The notes beneath the pieces were generated by a model. That model did no database searches and was not told the DNA's origin. It saw nothing but the letters and a program-made list of their open reading frames with translations. 64,000 nt of DNA from Trichosphaerium sp. ATCC 40318 (lineage: Eukaryota; Discosea; Flabellinia; Trichosidae), in contig JALMLS010000342.1 of NCBI GenBank assembly GCA_038496445.1, forward strand, positions 186,001-250,000, in the 5' to 3' direction. Below are positions 38,435-50,823 of the stretch, piece after piece; the stretch's first letter is position 1, and every line of letters begins with the position of its first letter. The position numbers and the translations under genes are program-made.

Positions 38435-39457
38435 CTATCAAAGAGTTAATACGTCGTATAAGGTATAAGAATCATGTAGGGTGTACCTTAGTGAAGAGGT
38501 GTTGCAATGGATAGAGTAGTTTTGTGAATATAAATTTAGCAAAACAAACAGGGAAGTTTTTTTGATAAATGTGGACAAAATTTAAAGCCGGGAAATACAT
38601 GGACTACGCTAGAAGAACTCTTTGCACTGGTACATATTTTGGACGCGCCTAGTTTTATTCAAATTCGAATTTTCGTAAAACTGTGCAGTATTTTTAAACG
38701 ATTTTACTCGAAGGAAATCTGCGATGTCATAGGTATAGAAGCAGTGCTTCTAAAAGGAGCTCATTTTCATTCTATCGGAGAAACTTTCAAAAACAAACAT
38801 AGTTCAGACCGCGGTACATATCTATTAAGACGCGAATCAACGCGCTTTACTGTCTCTAGCGAACTTACCTTCCCAACACAGTAATCAGGAGACAAGTACC
38901 GAATAATCAGACGCAAGCTTGTTTTCTAGAAAACTGAAAAACTTTTGGACTCTAGAGTTCGATAGAGTCGCGCTTCTAATACATAAATAGAATCTTGTGT
39001 TGATGACTTGCCAGAAAAAGTATTGTGCGATTTGCTATCTTTGATCATACGGTACTACCCTACCTTTTTCGTAATTACTCCACTATTTACAATACGTTGT
39101 CACAGTGCGTCTGTTGAGAAGCTACATAGAATGAAGAAACTCCATCAAAGGCTAAAATTATAAGTACACCAAAGAAATTGAACTGTTGCGCAAAAAAACG
39201 TTGGCTACCAACATATTTCTAAGCTCTCCTTGGTACGGACAAGAAGTAGAAGTGCAAAGGAAGGTAGAATAGACTAGAATATCAATTTGGTTTGGTGAAG
39301 AAATATGAGTTAACCACGTTCACAATGGTTCGAAATTACTTTCAATATTGCTCTATTCATTAAATGCACTAAGTTCTTACAAGCTTTTTTATTTAAAAAT
39401 CATTGTTGGTACAACACGTGTCTCGGAAAAAAAAAACCAAGTGTCGCTTCGAATAAC
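38435..39457. other. Intergenic, about 1 kb, no gene seen
   Basis: It holds the promoter of hydrolase copy 2 at its left end and the 3' end of the V-ATPase gene at its right. ORFs here have no family signal or splice pattern. I see no repeat or tRNA. Confidence 0.5.
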
Positions 39458-41082
39458 TTATTCGAAAATTGGTACATAATGTCCAATCTTGTCTCTTTGG
39501 TCCTGTTGTATGCACTCTGCAATCCATACAATATTCCTAATCTCTTGCTCCTTCAATCGGAAGTATGAATAGAACACACCATAACCAAACTGTTGGAAGA
39601 AACTGAGCTCGTGCAATTTCACTTCGTATTCGAAAAATGCGTCTTCAAGCGATTTATCTTCATCGTATTGGATCTGGTTAAACAAGTTATGGTACTCCTA
39701 TTCCAATAAAACGTTAACACAACCGACCAAAAAAAAAAAAGAAAATGCGTACAGGAATATGAGCAAGGGATGCTTGGACTTGATCTTCGTCCTCAGCACG
39801 CTCCAATGATTTCACACCCTTGAGTAGAAGTCAGTATTACTCTTAACAACTATATTAATTACCTCTGGGTACAATTTACCGAGGCGAGGGTAAAGTACTA
39901 CAACAGAATCTTTCTCGAGCTCTGTACCGAAAGAGTTAAGTGTGATATTCACAGAACGTCTGTCAGCTTCAAACTAGTTTGATTGTTAGCTAAAATCTAA
40001 AAAACCTCTATTGTCGTACTCCGAGGACGCGATGCATGACTGAATAAGTCTCTCCTCCAAGTCTCTTGCAAAATCTATCGAAATCTTCGAGGTAAGCCTT
40101 GTATAGAGTATTTCTGATTTCTTCAATGTGCTTTTCGTCTAAATCCTCTTTTTTGAGGCATCCAGCGATGTAAGGGCCTAGATAAACGATTATTTAAAAT
40201 TATATTCAAGTGTCAGGTACTAAAACGCGTACCCAAAGGTGTATCGATGAGGACTTCCTTGTACAATTTTTCTGTAGTATCTTCAACAGTGATGGAACCC
40301 ATAGACTCGAATCTACCCAAAGGATGGCATTTTTCTAAAGCGTAAAATCGTCAATAAAAAATATCATCAAAAACTATATTTATGTGACGTTTCGTACCCT
40401 TGAGCTCTTCAGGGTCTCTGTCGTGAAGTGTACCGGTAATCAAAAGTACTAACAATGATCAATAAGGGCAGAAATCTTAGATTTTTGTTTTTTGTAAATT
40501 TGTTTTTTTTTCTCGCTACAATTAAAATCCGGCTTGGCGCTACACCACGCGTTTGGGTTTCATTGTGTACGTACCAACATTGTCGATCATGTATGCGTAT
40601 GAAATGTAGTCTAGGAAAGTAGCCAAAGGCTCCACGGCATTGGCACGCAAGTAGTTAAACTAAATGTGTTAGCGAGAAAGGCCAGTACCCCAAAAAATGC
40701 GAAAAAATTCTCTCACCTGTTCGACCATCTTTTCTGTACACTTTTCAGCTATTGTGGTGGTCTATGGTTTGTTAAATTAACGCTGTTACAAACAAGTCAG
40801 TACTTGAAGCGGCGATGGCTCATTTTCTAAAAAGTTGCCGTAATCTGTCTCCTGTAATTGTAGTTTCATATCTAGTGCCGTTTTAGCGAGCTGACGAGGG
40901 AAAATAATCGAGTGTTAAATTAACGCCAACAAGCGTAACGTACCTTCTAGGGACTCGCACTGCACCAAGTTCGCGTAATGTTCTTTCTCTCCTAGCAAAC
41001 CAAGACGATAACCTCTTAGAATGCCCTCAAGGTATCCATCGTTTATGTTGAACGTCATCATAGACCCTGTAGACCGCGACAT
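39458..41082 (-). CDS. V-type ATPase V0 subunit d
   Basis: Subunit d caps the c-ring of the V0 sector and couples it to the central stalk in proton pumping into acidic organelles. The start at 41082 gives [20 protein letters not shown], then [77 protein letters not shown] and [20 protein letters not shown], followed by [17 protein letters not shown]. It ends [20 protein letters not shown] and VPIFE at 39458. The whole family length is covered by about nine exons. Typical yeast/animal subunit d features are intact. Confidence 0.95.
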
Positions 41083-41376
41083 GGTGCCTGTGTCTTATTT
41101 TTGTGACTTTTGAATGTTAACGAACGACGCCTTGGTTTTTACCAGTTAAATTCCAACGAAAAATCGAACGTAAAGCACTTGCAGTTATTTGTCAAATGTC
41201 AAATGACAGCAACACGTTGCTCGTTAAACTAGTTATTAGATTCTTTGTATTTTTACACGATTACATACACTTTAAGAGTTGTAACCTTACAGCTTTTTTT
41301 TTCCTATCGTGCCCGTCGACAAAAAGGACACGACCGAAAATGTAGTACATTTGTATCGAATGCTGGCCACTCTTTC

Positions 41377-42470
41377 TTAGAGGAACCACATGCCAAGAAG
41401 CAATCCAATGACAAAAATGACAAGGTATATGAGATAGGAGGACATGCCAGAGCTAGGCTTGCTTGGCTGCTCATAAACTCTTGCAGGAGTCTCTTTTTTC
41501 CGTTGCCTCACTAAAGAGCGTATAAATTGGCGTTTAAAAACGTACAAGCGTAGTATTTAAAAAAAATTAGAAAGAAACGTACATCCTCCTGCTGCTAATT
41601 CTTTTTTCAACTTGGCGATTTCTGCTTTGTACTTCTCTTCTGTGGATGAAGACGATTTGCTTGAACCACCATTTGATTTCTATTGTGGGCATTTGAGTTA
41701 ATCTCTTTGGTAAGGCACAAACGCAGTAGTGTTTTTGTGTACCCTTTTTGAGTGTGAGACAGACTCTGCTGGTTCGTATATTGATGCTGCTTCCTCTCCT
41801 TCTCCAGATTTCTTTTTGGCTAGTGGAGATAAGTACCAAAAAAAAATTATACGTGTCAGATATTGTAGTGACATCTTATACGAGAGTCTACGTACATGAG
41901 GTGCCTTCTGGGTGCGAAAATGAGCAAAGAAGCTTTTGATTTACAATTTGGTCTCTCGACGCATTTTTCCACTATGGCATGTATTAATACGCAATGATAG
42001 GAGTATTGGGAACGAAACGGTGCGATCTTTTTGTATTAAAAATACAATCAACCCACGTACCACTGCTTTTACGTCGGAAGGCACAGAATCAAGTACCATG
42101 TGTTGTATTTGGAACTTATCTTTACATTCCAGCGTCTTTGGAGGATCTTGCAGAAAATTCAACAAGACTACCATAAATAAATTACTAATACATCCACCAA
42201 CACTATGCCGTGCCTTGGACCTCGCAAGTCTTCCCAGCAACGATCACTCCTGTATTTGGCCGCACACAGTACCTTTTAGGCGCTGTCGTTTTAACTTTGA
42301 AGGATATAGGCTTGTCCTTGTTTAGGTTCTTTAGCGTTACAATGTTACCCACAACTCGATCAAATGGAGCTAGTTTGGCGGATTAGCAACTAGTAAGGTT
42401 AAAACTCAACGTGTGTACGTGGGAAGTTGAGTTCCTGTGGAGAAACCTTCAGGTAACTAGTTGCGCTCAT
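41377..42470 (-). CDS. VAP (VAMP-associated protein), ER membrane MSP-domain protein
   Basis: Tail-anchored ER protein whose MSP domain binds FFAT motifs at membrane contact sites. The start at 42470 gives MSATSYLKVSPQELNFP, then NIVTLKNLNKDKPISFKVKT, TAPKRYCVRPNTGVIVAGK (the conserved FFAT-binding face) and VWKNASRDQIVNQKLLCSF. A linker with a short coiled coil follows (EEKYKAEIAKLKKELAAGG). The end is a single hydrophobic anchor, YLIYLVIFVIGLLLGMW, with TAA at 41377. The order MSP, coiled coil, TM is exactly the family order. The intron 42213-42168 is GC-AG (CAAG|GCACGG...TAG), required to keep EVQV|LL in frame. It is divergent from EF-Ts with 186 bp between. Confidence 0.93.
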
Positions 42471-42656
42471 GGTTGTTGCTCCTTTTTGCTGACTGGCGTT
42501 TTTTGACGCGTAAAGAAGTCAACAGCATTTTGTCAGTCTGTTTTTTTGTGGATTACTGAACGTTGTACTGTTGCTTTCTACAGAAACGTAACTATCGCTC
42601 CAAAAAAAAAAAAAAAGAAACTAGAAAAAGTTCTAACAAACAACTCACTATTCGCT

Positions 42657-43761
42657 ATGGCATTGTTACTTCGCTCTTCTATGCGTACAAGATGTATTGT
42701 TCGCCCAATTCAGCAACACTCCTTCTCTAGAGGCTATGCTGTAGATATTGCCAAAATTAAAGAGCTCAGGTGTGTGGGTTAGCGTACAACGCGTTCTTAA
42801 TTTTGTTTTAGAAAGAATACGCGAGCAGGCATGAACGAGTGCCACAAAGCGCTACAAGACGCAAAAGGAGACGTTGTAGCAGCAGAAGCATTAGTTTTGG
42901 AGCGTATGAGAGAGAAAGGCGCTAAGCGAGCTGGTCGCGAAGCCAACGAGCGATGCGTATGTGGTGATCGCGTGAAATTGGGTATTTCTCCAAGTGTCAC
43001 TGTTTTTGCCCTAACCTTCGTGTAGACGGAAAATACAGAGCAGTGATGCTGGAGCTCACCTCTGAGACAGATTTTGCTGCAAAAGCTGAGAGTGTACTTG
43101 CTTTGATAAGACGTATTAACAAATACGCTTTGACACTCCCTTCTGGAGAGTGTACAACCGAGAAGTTGTTGGGCCAAGCAGATCCAACGACATCTGGCAC
43201 ATTTGGAGAAACAATTGAAACTCTAATGGGTACAACTAAGAGCGTAAAGTACTTGTTCTCACCGAACTAATTTGTTTTGCAAAGGTAAAATGAAAGAAAA
43301 TATTAAACTAAACAGTGTTGCCAGTTACGAGGCTCCATTGGCTTGTGTCTACATCAACACTAAACTAGACGACGCAAACCCTGAAGTTGGTACATAACAA
43401 AACTTTTCGTAGCTCGTGAGTTCACCACTAGACTAGGCAGTGCTGGATCTATAATTTCTGTTGATACGCCTGAACCAGAAAAATTTGATAAGTTTGGTAG
43501 ACAGATGGCACTTCAAGCTCTCTCTATGCGTGCAACTTGTGTTACAAAAGATCAACTACCTGCTGATGGAGAAGCAGACGATGTATTGATGGAGCAAGAG
43601 TACTGGAATGAGGTAAAAAAAATACGTTCAAAACATGTGGTTAATGTGATCGTTAGGATAAATTATCTGTGGCTGATGTCATTGCCAAGCACGAAAAACA
43701 AAATGACTCTACATTTAAAGTACTCAACTTTCAGTTGTTTACCAAACCAGAAGAAGTGTAA
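42657..43761 (+). CDS. Mitochondrial elongation factor Ts
   Basis: Nucleotide exchange factor for EF-Tu in mitochondrial translation. The start at 42657 gives an Arg/Ser-rich presequence (MALLLRSSMRTRCIVRPIQQ), fitting mitochondrial import. The N-terminal UBA-like domain follows (IKELRERTRAGMNECHKALQ, DAKGDVVAAEALVLERMREK), then the core EF-Ts dimerisation repeats: VMLELTSETDFAAKAESVLA and SVASYEAPLACVYINTKLDD. The late part has ALQALSMRATCVTKDQLP and DVIAKHEKQNDSTFKVLNFQ, ending TAA at 43761. The TDFVA-type motif reads TDFAA. About five introns. Confidence 0.92.
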
Positions 43762-43994
43762 GTACTTGCTATTAAAACAAATCTCAGAACATCATTGCTA
43801 TACAACAAAAAAAAAATATCCAAAAGAATTTTTTTCCGCCACTACAAAAAACAATCTTGGATGTTGAGCTGTAAGTATAAAATATCAAAAAATATATGGC
43901 CTAAATTTTGATTCTATTGTACAATTCTTTTTTTGGACGGTAAGCTTTTTTGTGTTTGCTTCTTTTCTTTTGTTTTCGATTTTTTTTTCACGTG

Positions 43995-45485
43995 TCAACC
44001 ATAAGTTTCTTCGGGCATAAAATTGAAATCCAAGTAACTAAAATCTTCTGGACCAATGTAACTATTGCTCACTTCATCCAAAGAATAAACTGTTTTGTAC
44101 TTGTGTGTCTTTTTATGGTGTCCTTTTGAATAGCCCACCTTATGGCACTTACTGCATAGATCTGGTGCTGAAACATCAGGGCACGTAATACACTGATAAC
44201 GTGGTCCAAAAATCGGTTCTTGACCGCATTTATCGCACTGTAATTGGAGTTGTTAGCGTTAACGCCAGTGAGTAAAAGATATTGGCACCTTATATCCTAA
44301 ATGGCGCTTATTTCGCTTTGCCACTGGTATGACATACTCTACAGGTTGAGTTTTTGATTTGTTGGGACCAACAGGTCGTGTATTTGTATGTACAGTATAA
44401 TTTTTTACTGGTCCCTTTGTATAAAACTATCCATAGGTATAAGTAACGATAGATCGAGTAAAATAAATAAAAAAGAAAGCGCACTTCTAAATTTGGCAGT
44501 TTCCCTGGTACTGGTAGACCTTTTTATATGTGTAAGTAAATGGCACGTGGTGCTTTTTAAATCAAACGTACCAGCTTTTGCAAGCTTAATAAAATATTTT
44601 TGTACACGGCTAGCAACCTACAACTATGTAAGCAAAAAAATGTGTCAAAAAATGTCACAGTAGAATTATGGTGACAAAAATAATGCAAGTCGTTACCTGT
44701 TTTGGGCTTCTATTACCCAGAGCACGTGCTATTTTTTCCCATCTGTGAGACGCTACAGGTTCATCAGGGTATTGTTCTAGAAGCCTCTCCAGTTTTTGTT
44801 GTTCTTCGGGTGACCACAGCTACAGTGTTCTATTAGTAATGGAAAAAAAGAAGAGACTTGGTGAAGTTTTGTCTAGATTGAAAGTTTTCGGCGTCAAAGT
44901 ACTTGCCTTATTAAAAGAAGCGGGTTTTCGTTTAGTGTACACTCGCCCTCGTATAACGTCACCCTCAGCAGGTGCCTTTTTAAGTTCGGTACTAAGAAAA
45001 AAACAATACAATTAGCAAGCGTGCTACGTTTCAAATGGGTTGTACATACCCCAGGTCAGGTAGAGCGTCAAATTTAGTAATATCTATTGTAGGGCACTCT
45101 GGAATGTCGTACCAAGGTGTGTCCAACGGTGGTCTCGTCTAGGTAAATTAAGACATATTTCGAAGTGTTGAGTGACGTTTATAATGCAACTCTAACAAAT
45201 TCCGCCTCAAATTGTTTAAAGTAAGCGTACCTTGTTCACCAAGCTCTCAATATACGCAGGTGGATCTCGTAGGGCCTCTTGTTTTTTCTTTTCAATTCTG
45301 GCGTAGTCATTTTCAGCCATAGTACGCATTTCGCGTAGTCTTTCAAGGTGGTCAACTAGTTTTATGTACCTGTAATTGTTGAGAAATTGTTGTATTTTTT
45401 ACAACCCGTACTCTTCTGTATTTTTGAATTGCTCATCAAAAGATGGGTGTTCCTCAAGCATGGGTGCTGGACTTTCGTCCGACAT
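43995..45485 (-). CDS. ZZZ3-like protein (SANT/Myb + ZZ zinc finger)
   Basis: The domain order matches animal ZZZ3, a chromatin reader of the ATAC acetyltransferase complex. The start at 45485 gives [20 protein letters not shown] and a helical stretch ([20 protein letters not shown]). The SANT domain is [35 protein letters not shown] and [16 protein letters not shown], very close to the ZZZ3 sequence. The C-terminal ZZ finger has [21 protein letters not shown] and a late GHHKKTH, supplying the Cys4/Cys2His2 ligands. It ends FMPEETYG at 43995. The protein is much shorter than human ZZZ3, lacking its long N-terminus. Confidence 0.87.
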
Positions 45486-45634
45486 GGAAAAACAAAGGAA
45501 AAACGGCGTTCGTCGTTAAAAAATTCTGTAATTCAGTTTTTTTTTGACTTTTATACAAAAAAGCAAAGTCAAAGGTTAGTCTCACTCCTAAAGTGCCTGG
45601 TTGTGGTTAAACAAGCGAGATTTAGCGTGGGAAA

Positions 45635-46348
45635 ATGTCCAGCAACACTACGCTTGTAAAAGCGTCACGAAAAGAAGTGGGAAGTGCGTGTTTCGATTAT
45701 TTGTACATTGAAATGGTTGCGGAGATCACTAGAATGTGTAAAGACCAGGAGGAAGGTATGGTACATTACAACCTAGAAAATATGGGCTACCGAGTAGGCC
45801 AAAAGTTGGCAGAGAGGTATGACACTTGCACAGCTAGCGTGTTAATTACGAAACGGTTTTTCATTGCAGAAAGCTTTTTTATAGAGCTAGGTTAACGCAT
45901 TGTAGGTACACAGCGAACAAGTTGCGCCACACGAACCTTCTAGAGATTATAAAATACGTTTGCAAAGATTTTTGGGTCGCAACCTTTAAAAAACAAGCAG
46001 ATGGCCTTCGCACAAACAGAAGGGTACCAGTAAGGCGCATTGAGACTCATCTTACCTAACATAAGCAAAAAGGGTGTTTATGTAGTTGCCGACGATAAGT
46101 TTAGATGGTTGACGCGTTTGTCAGCGTCAACGAAGGAGCTAACAGATGAAAAAGCTGCACTGTATCTTATTTTTCCATGTGGCTTGTTGCGCGGTGCTCT
46201 AGCTAACCTTGGCCTTGCTGCAGTAGTAACAGCGAAAGTAAACGGCAAAGTTCCAAAGTGTACGTCCACTAGATTACAAAAAAAAGCGATCGGCAATGTG
46301 TTATTGACACGTAGCATAGGCCATTTCACGATAAAGGTAAAGTTATAA
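45635..46348 (+). CDS. TRAPP complex subunit TRAPPC6 (Trs33)
   Basis: Core subunit of the TRAPP tethering complex (Rab1 exchange factor in ER-Golgi traffic). The start at 45635 gives MSSNTTLVKASRKE, then ACFDYLYIEMVAEI, NLENMGYRVGQKLAERY, LLEIIKYVCKDFWVATFKKQ, ADGLRTNRR, GVYVVADDKFRWLTRLS and LIFPCGLLRGALANLGLAAV. These are the Bet3/Trs33 family landmarks in order. The last exon gives IGHFTIKVKL and TAA at 46348. Three introns, the first long (about 90 bp). Family length is complete. Confidence 0.93.
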
Positions 46349-46607
46349 GGCACTGTAGCCTAGCAAGCGAGGGTTCTCTTCAAAATAATTGTAACATAAA
46401 ATAATGAAACCAACTTCCCACCAAAATACCAAGACTTTGCGCCAAAAACGTCAGAAATGTAAATATGGTACGAACAGAAGAACAACAAATACGCGGATTT
46501 TTGTTGCTCCCGTTGTTCAAAGCAGGATCATTGGTGAAGTGTTAGCGAGTAAAGTGTCAATGCTTTGGCGCAAGTTGATTATGATGTTTTTATTATTTAT
46601 GTTACAT

Positions 46608-49600
46608 TTACACCAAGTCAGCATAGTTGGATGGTCTTGATGCCATAATACGCGGTACAATGAATTTCTTGCGTAGCATGTCAAAAGGGACAATCAAACT
46701 TGACAAGAAAATGACAAGTAGCCATTCTTGTAATGTCAGTCCAACTGTTCGCAAGTAGTGTCCGCCAATATATGTGAAAAGTATTTGCACGAAAAAAATG
46801 AAACCTTCAACAATAACAAAGTTCTTGTTGAGGAAAATGTGCTCCAGTATGTTCATACTATTTGTACGCACATTAAAGGCATTAAATACAGTCCCGAAAA
46901 TAAAGTAGCAGAAAAATGCTGTAAGGAATGCGTTCTTAGATGGTTTACCATCACGCATAAACCTAAATCAATGCTGTGAGTGTCACGTGATATTTGCTTG
47001 TAGTGTACCATGTTGGAACTACATCCCAGACCAGCCAAATAAGTGACATGCCAGCGACAAATAGTCCATTTGTGAGGATTGAAGACCACATATATTTGCT
47101 GATAATTGGGGCTTCTCTGTCAACTGGTTTTTCTCTCATGTATCTAACATTTTGGTTAGTTCTGCAGCTGTATGAATAAGATATGGTAGCGCATACTGTA
47201 GGAGTGGCGGTTCACCTCCAAAAGCTAAGGCTGAGAATGTATCCATGACAAGATTTACCCAAAGCAGTTGTATGAGAGTAAGTGGGAAGTCAAAGCCCAA
47301 GAAAGGTCCCAGAAAAACGATAACAGTAGACGCCAGGTTGACAGTTGATTGAAATACTATAAATTTACGGATAGATTTGAATATTGTCCTTCCATACAAG
47401 ATGGCTTTAGTAATCGATTGAAAATTGTCATCTAAATTAAATGTCAATACCAAATAATAATCTTTGTTTTTTAATACCTAGTATTATAATATCTGCTGCT
47501 TCTTTTGCTACTTCAGCACCTGATCCCATACCAAATCTATATTTTGGTTAGTTAAGCACGTTATATTTAGTGCTACTCACGCCACATCTGCATGCTTCAA
47601 TGCAGCAGAGTCGTTGCAACCATCTCCAGTCATGCCAACTACAAAACCTTGTCTTTGAGCACATTTAACTAATCTGCTCTTATCGGTTGGCAGAGCTCTA
47701 TATGTTCACATTAGTTAGTGCTTGTACGACCCTTCAAAAACAAAAAATACCTTGCAACAACACGTAAAGAAGGAAGTTTATACTCTACTTGTTCGTCTGT
47801 CAATTTGTTTAGTTCTTCACTTGTAATCACTGCTTCATTGACATTTGTCATGCCATCAACGAGGCCGCATTCTCTAGCAATCTAAAAGCAATTAGTAAGT
47901 AGCAACAAAAAAACCCAAAAGGTTGTTTGATCGCACAGCGAATGCAGTTTCTTTCTTATCACCAGTTATCATTACAGTTTGTACGCCTGCCCTAAATTAA
48001 AGTTAGGCGACAAGTGATCCGGAAAACAACCGTTGTACCATTTGACAGTTTCTACAGCATCCTTTGTACCATTCCTTATCTTGTCCATCACAGCAATTAT
48101 CCCAACAAGTGTTAAACGAGCTGGAAGGTTTGACTCTTCAAATGGGACATTAGAAGTAGCGATTGCAATGACCCTAAAAAACGTTAAGTAAATACTCCAT
48201 CTGTGTTTAGATAATTTCTCACCTAGCGCTCTTAGCGCATTGTTCATCAATCTCTTGCTTCAAAAGATCAATACTAGTGATGCGACGAACTTGTCCATCA
48301 CCAGTATAGTAGCTTGAACAAATAGGTAACAATACTTCTGGTGCGCCTTTCAAAACAACAACTTCTCCTGTGGAGCTTGCCTCTAGACATGTTCTATAAA
48401 GCATAAACAAAGTGCTGTCTGCAATGGAAGTGAACCTGCTATTAAACCTTGGGAGTTCCATACGAGATGCTGAATACTTGCGCATGCTATTAAAAGGTAA
48501 AGAATCAAGTGTTTTCATCGAGTCATCCATGAGCTGTTCTTCAGGAGTCAGGAAAGACAAGATAGCCTTGTCTGTTGCATTACCGCTATACTCGCTCATT
48601 AGAATGTAGAACCTTACGTGGATTGGTACCCGACAACCTGTCCATCTGGATTGACAACAGTACTCACAGAAGTTCGCAATGTAGTACCCAAAATATCTCT
48701 TAGTTGTGTTGGTACATTATGAATAGTACTAATGGTGTCAGTAATTCACAGTAGTAAAGGGTTTTTTGTACGTGAACGTCTTTGCTGAGCCAGATAAGAA
48801 AGCACTGGGCTCGAATTTTCCACGTGTCATTGTTCCAGTTTTATCTACAAAAAGGAGCGATATACAACCAGCTGTCTCAATACCAACTAACTTCCTCACT
48901 AAGACTTTGTCCTAATATAGTTTTTAAATAAACAAGTACAATAATTTTTGTGATACCTTTAGCAAACGTCCCATATTCATCGCAAGTACTATAGCAATCA
49001 TCATAGGTAGTCCTTCGGGAACAGCCACAACAACAACAATGATTGCAAGCGTAGCTGCTGTAACGCAATCGTACATTACTTTTCCAGGGCTACCAATATA
49101 CCTGCATTTGAACTAAATACTTTTGCACTTCGATGTAAATGTTACGTACTCCATAATAGCAGAGTACTTGTAGTTCTGATCCATAATAATTTGTTTGAAC
49201 ATGAATGAAATGGCAATACATATAGCGCCAATATAAGCCAGCTTAGATATACCATCTGCGAGATGCGATAGCTTTAATTTGAGTGGTGCTATTTAAACAA
49301 AACAAGTCAAAACCACATTGATTTATGTCAAGTTGACGTACCATCTCTGTCATTACTTTTAACCATGTCTGCGTGTAACTGACCATATATAGTGCTTTTA
49401 CCAACTTGTTTAACAAGCATGACGGCTTCACCGTCATCTAAAAGGTACTGTGAGTAAAAACCTAATTTAGTGATGTCCAGTCGTTGTTTTACCAATAGTA
49501 GATGCCATAAATAAGTAGTGAGGATCTCTGAAATCCTGAGTACTTGGTGGTATATAGCCTTCATCCACAGCATTCTTTTCCATGCTCTTTGTCTCTCCAC

Positions 49601-50295
49601 TGAGATCAGCACTGTTGACCCATAGCTTTCCTGCGACAAGGTAACCATCCGCTGGTATGCGATCACCTGCTTCCAAAAGTACGTAGTCACCTAGTTATGT
49701 TGGTACTGTTTAAATATCTTTGCTTCTGCCACGTACCGATTACAATTTCCGAAGAGTATACAACGTCAAGAATATTGTTCCTGCAAGTCGTCAAACAGAC
49801 TTCAACAAATAAAACATGTAAATAAATTGTGACACATTGATTTAATTTAGTGCTAAGCGTAGATACGCTCTTATTTTCGTAGGGACACGTTTTTTTATAC
49901 CGTAGTTGTTACATACCTGAACACTTTTGTTTTATAACGGCTTGCAAGCTGTTGCAATGTTTGAAAGGTGCTTTCGTTCTTGTATTCGAACCACGTTGAA
50001 ACAAATGTAGCCAAAAAAACAGCAATACCGATGCCAAACGCCTCGAACCAGTGTGCATAGCCGAAAAACTAACATCCCAAGTTAGATTATCACAATAAAT
50101 TACTAAACGCACAGCCAATACAACTGTCGTTACCAAAGCAACGCACAGAATCTTAATAAGGGGGTCCTGAAAGTTCTCCAAGAGTTTCTCGTAGAATGTC
50201 TCAATTTCTGGTGGTTCGAGCTCGTTCGTCCCATAGGTGTCTTTTGATTGCACCACCTGCGTGTCAGATAGGCCTTCGTAGTGGAACTTGCCCAT
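46608..50295 (-). CDS. P-type Ca2+-ATPase (type II, SERCA/PMCA class)
   Basis: Calcium pump using an aspartyl-phosphate intermediate. The start at 50295 gives MGKFHYEGLSDTQVVQSKDT and NFQDPLIKILCVALVTTVVL (first membrane helix). The actuator region has GDRIPADGYLVAGKLWVN and LSGETKSMEKNA. The M4 motif PEGLP is at about 49,010, and the phosphorylation motif DKTGTMT at about 48,840. The N domain shows VVVLKGAPEVLLPIC. The hinge region near 47,620 encodes GDGCND. C-terminal membrane segments end FDMLRKKFIVPRIMASRP at 46608. The short C-terminus without a calmodulin-binding tail is unlike animal PMCA; PEGLP followed by MMIAIVLAMNMGRL fits the IIB group. Ion specificity is from family knowledge. 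Confidence 0.92.
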
Positions 50296-50475
50296 TGTGC
50301 TGACGTGGTTGTAGTTGAACCCCAATTTTAAGGGATTTTAAGTTACACTTGTTTGTTTTGGCGCACTGAGGGGTGAACGTATGCTCGCGCTACAGTTCGC
50401 TTATTTTAGTGGAGCATGCCACTTTTCACGTGCGTGTTATTTTTTTTCTTCAGTCCTTTTTGTTCATCTTGCTCT

Positions 50476-50684
50476 AATGGATCCTCTTGATGAAATAACA
50501 CTTCCCATGCTTATTGTGATGGCTTTGCCAATAGTTGGAGGTATTAGTACTGTGTAAAGCCCTAATACCTTATTTGGCGTTTTTAGCGCTATGCTTATCG
50601 TACTACATGGTTAATAGTATGAGAAAATGTAAAACTCCTGAAGATATGAATAAAACGCGTAGACTAGCGCCAAAATACGACTAA
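50476..50684 (+). CDS. Small single-pass membrane protein, unknown
   Basis: A two-exon gene too short for most ORF callers. MDPLDEITLPMLIVMALPIVG is joined across a 46-bp GTATTA...TTTTAG intron to ALCLSYYMVNSMRKCKTPED and a basic end, KTRRLAPKYD, with TAA at 50684. This makes about 55 residues: one hydrophobic segment (residues 8-30), then a charged tail of about 25 residues. It is divergent from the Ca2+-ATPase with 180 bp between and has CACGTG at about 50,437 upstream. I do not recognise the family. The intron placement and hydrophobic segment are the only support. Confidence 0.6.
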
Positions 50685-50823
50685 TATCTTGTAAAGTATA
50701 CAGTGGCGTATGGGGCGGTTTGCCAAGCGAGTTTAAAAAAAAATAAAGGTTTGCTCACAGTTTTTCGATTGTCAATAAAGGACTCTAATGGTGGTCACGT
50801 GTTTACACGTTTTTATATTATAA

